Assembly: GCA_002491825.1 (NCBI GenBank)
Contig: DKWR01000022.1
Location: forward strand, 20,013-44,443
Length of the DNA stretch: 24,431 nucleotides
Reading direction: 5' to 3'
From: Ruminococcaceae bacterium UBA7147
Lineage (GTDB): Bacteria > Bacillota > Clostridia > Oscillospirales > Acutalibacteraceae
Positions 24,368 to 24,431 of this stretch are shown here, piece by piece (the first letter of the stretch is position 1; each line of letters starts with the position of its first letter). The notes beneath the pieces were generated by a model. That model ran no database searches and was not told where the DNA came from. It worked only from the letters and a program-made list of their open reading frames with translations. The translations under genes were made by a program, and so were the position numbers.

Positions 24368-24431
24368 AAACTATAATTTAGCCGAGTGCCTCGGCGGGCA
24401 AATTGAGCGGAAAAGTCGGTTTGTTTGGAGA
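24368..24431 (-). repeat. Right-end copy of the dispersed hairpin repeat
   Basis: This is the reverse-complement counterpart of 25-86. It has GCCGAG at 24381-24386 and CTCGGC at 24390-24395 around TGC, followed by the conserved stretch down to GTTTGTTTGGA. It is cut off by the window end, whereas the left copy continues outward for some 24 more bases. Confidence 0.75.

Overview
The window reads as chromosomal DNA of a low-GC, Gram-positive gut Firmicute, most likely an Oscillospiraceae (Ruminococcus-like) species. Reasons: coding sequence of moderate GC with AT-rich spacers, strong AGGAGG-type ribosome binding sites, several TTG/GTG starts, TTGNNN-17-TATAAT promoters, intergenic hairpin repeats, and a secreted hydrolase carrying a type I dockerin, a module typical of cellulosome or amylosome builders. 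I see no phage, plasmid, transposase, CRISPR or rRNA gene. The odd length and the presence of two ~90% identical, oppositely oriented copies of one repeat at the extreme ends suggest that this is a whole assembly contig broken at repeats (inference).

Layout. 1-4900: a three-gene unit (ABC ATPase, an FtsX-type permease with a ~320-residue coiled coil, and a zeta-toxin-like P-loop kinase). 5174-6313: a secreted CHAP-SH3-dockerin cell-wall hydrolase, then a hairpin-rich MITE-like repeat. 6746-9990: polyphosphate kinase and an atypical phosphofructokinase whose genes overlap by 4 bases, closed by a strong terminator. 10047-12286 (minus): trpS followed by a GT-C type membrane glycosyltransferase, then a composite repeat region. 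12700-13905 (minus): a MocR/LysN-type aminotransferase whose last eight codons lie in a repeat. 14125-16155: a membrane-anchored DHHW/SGNH-like protein and a Nudix hydrolase. 16482-17231: an APH-fold kinase. 17345-20070 (minus): DUF1015 protein, NimA-like flavoprotein and an asparaginase-like protein in one operon.

20148-20900: a CAT-anticodon tRNA gene with a perfect-consensus promoter and terminator, followed by an odd tract with an inverted copy of its T arm, a direct copy of its 3' end and a pair of 21-bp inverted repeats. 20900-21166 (minus): a small HPr-like protein that lacks the usual active-site histidine. 21650-23152: a phosphomannomutase/phosphoglucomutase. 23398-24297: a membrane-anchored XRE regulator with a histidine-rich repeat and a C-terminal cysteine cluster.

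How the genes fit together. Most of it is housekeeping: sugar phosphates (pfk, phosphohexomutase, HPr-like), phosphate storage (ppk), envelope work (ABC exporter, glycosyltransferase, SGNH protein, CHAP hydrolase) and amino acid metabolism (aminotransferase, asparaginase-like, DUF1015). The most unusual points are the ppk-pfk coupling with a mixed-motif PFK, the His/Cys-rich membrane regulator with a direct repeat over its promoter, the tRNA-derived tract, the HPr-like protein, and a dispersed CGAG-GCA-CTCG hairpin family with compensatory base changes.
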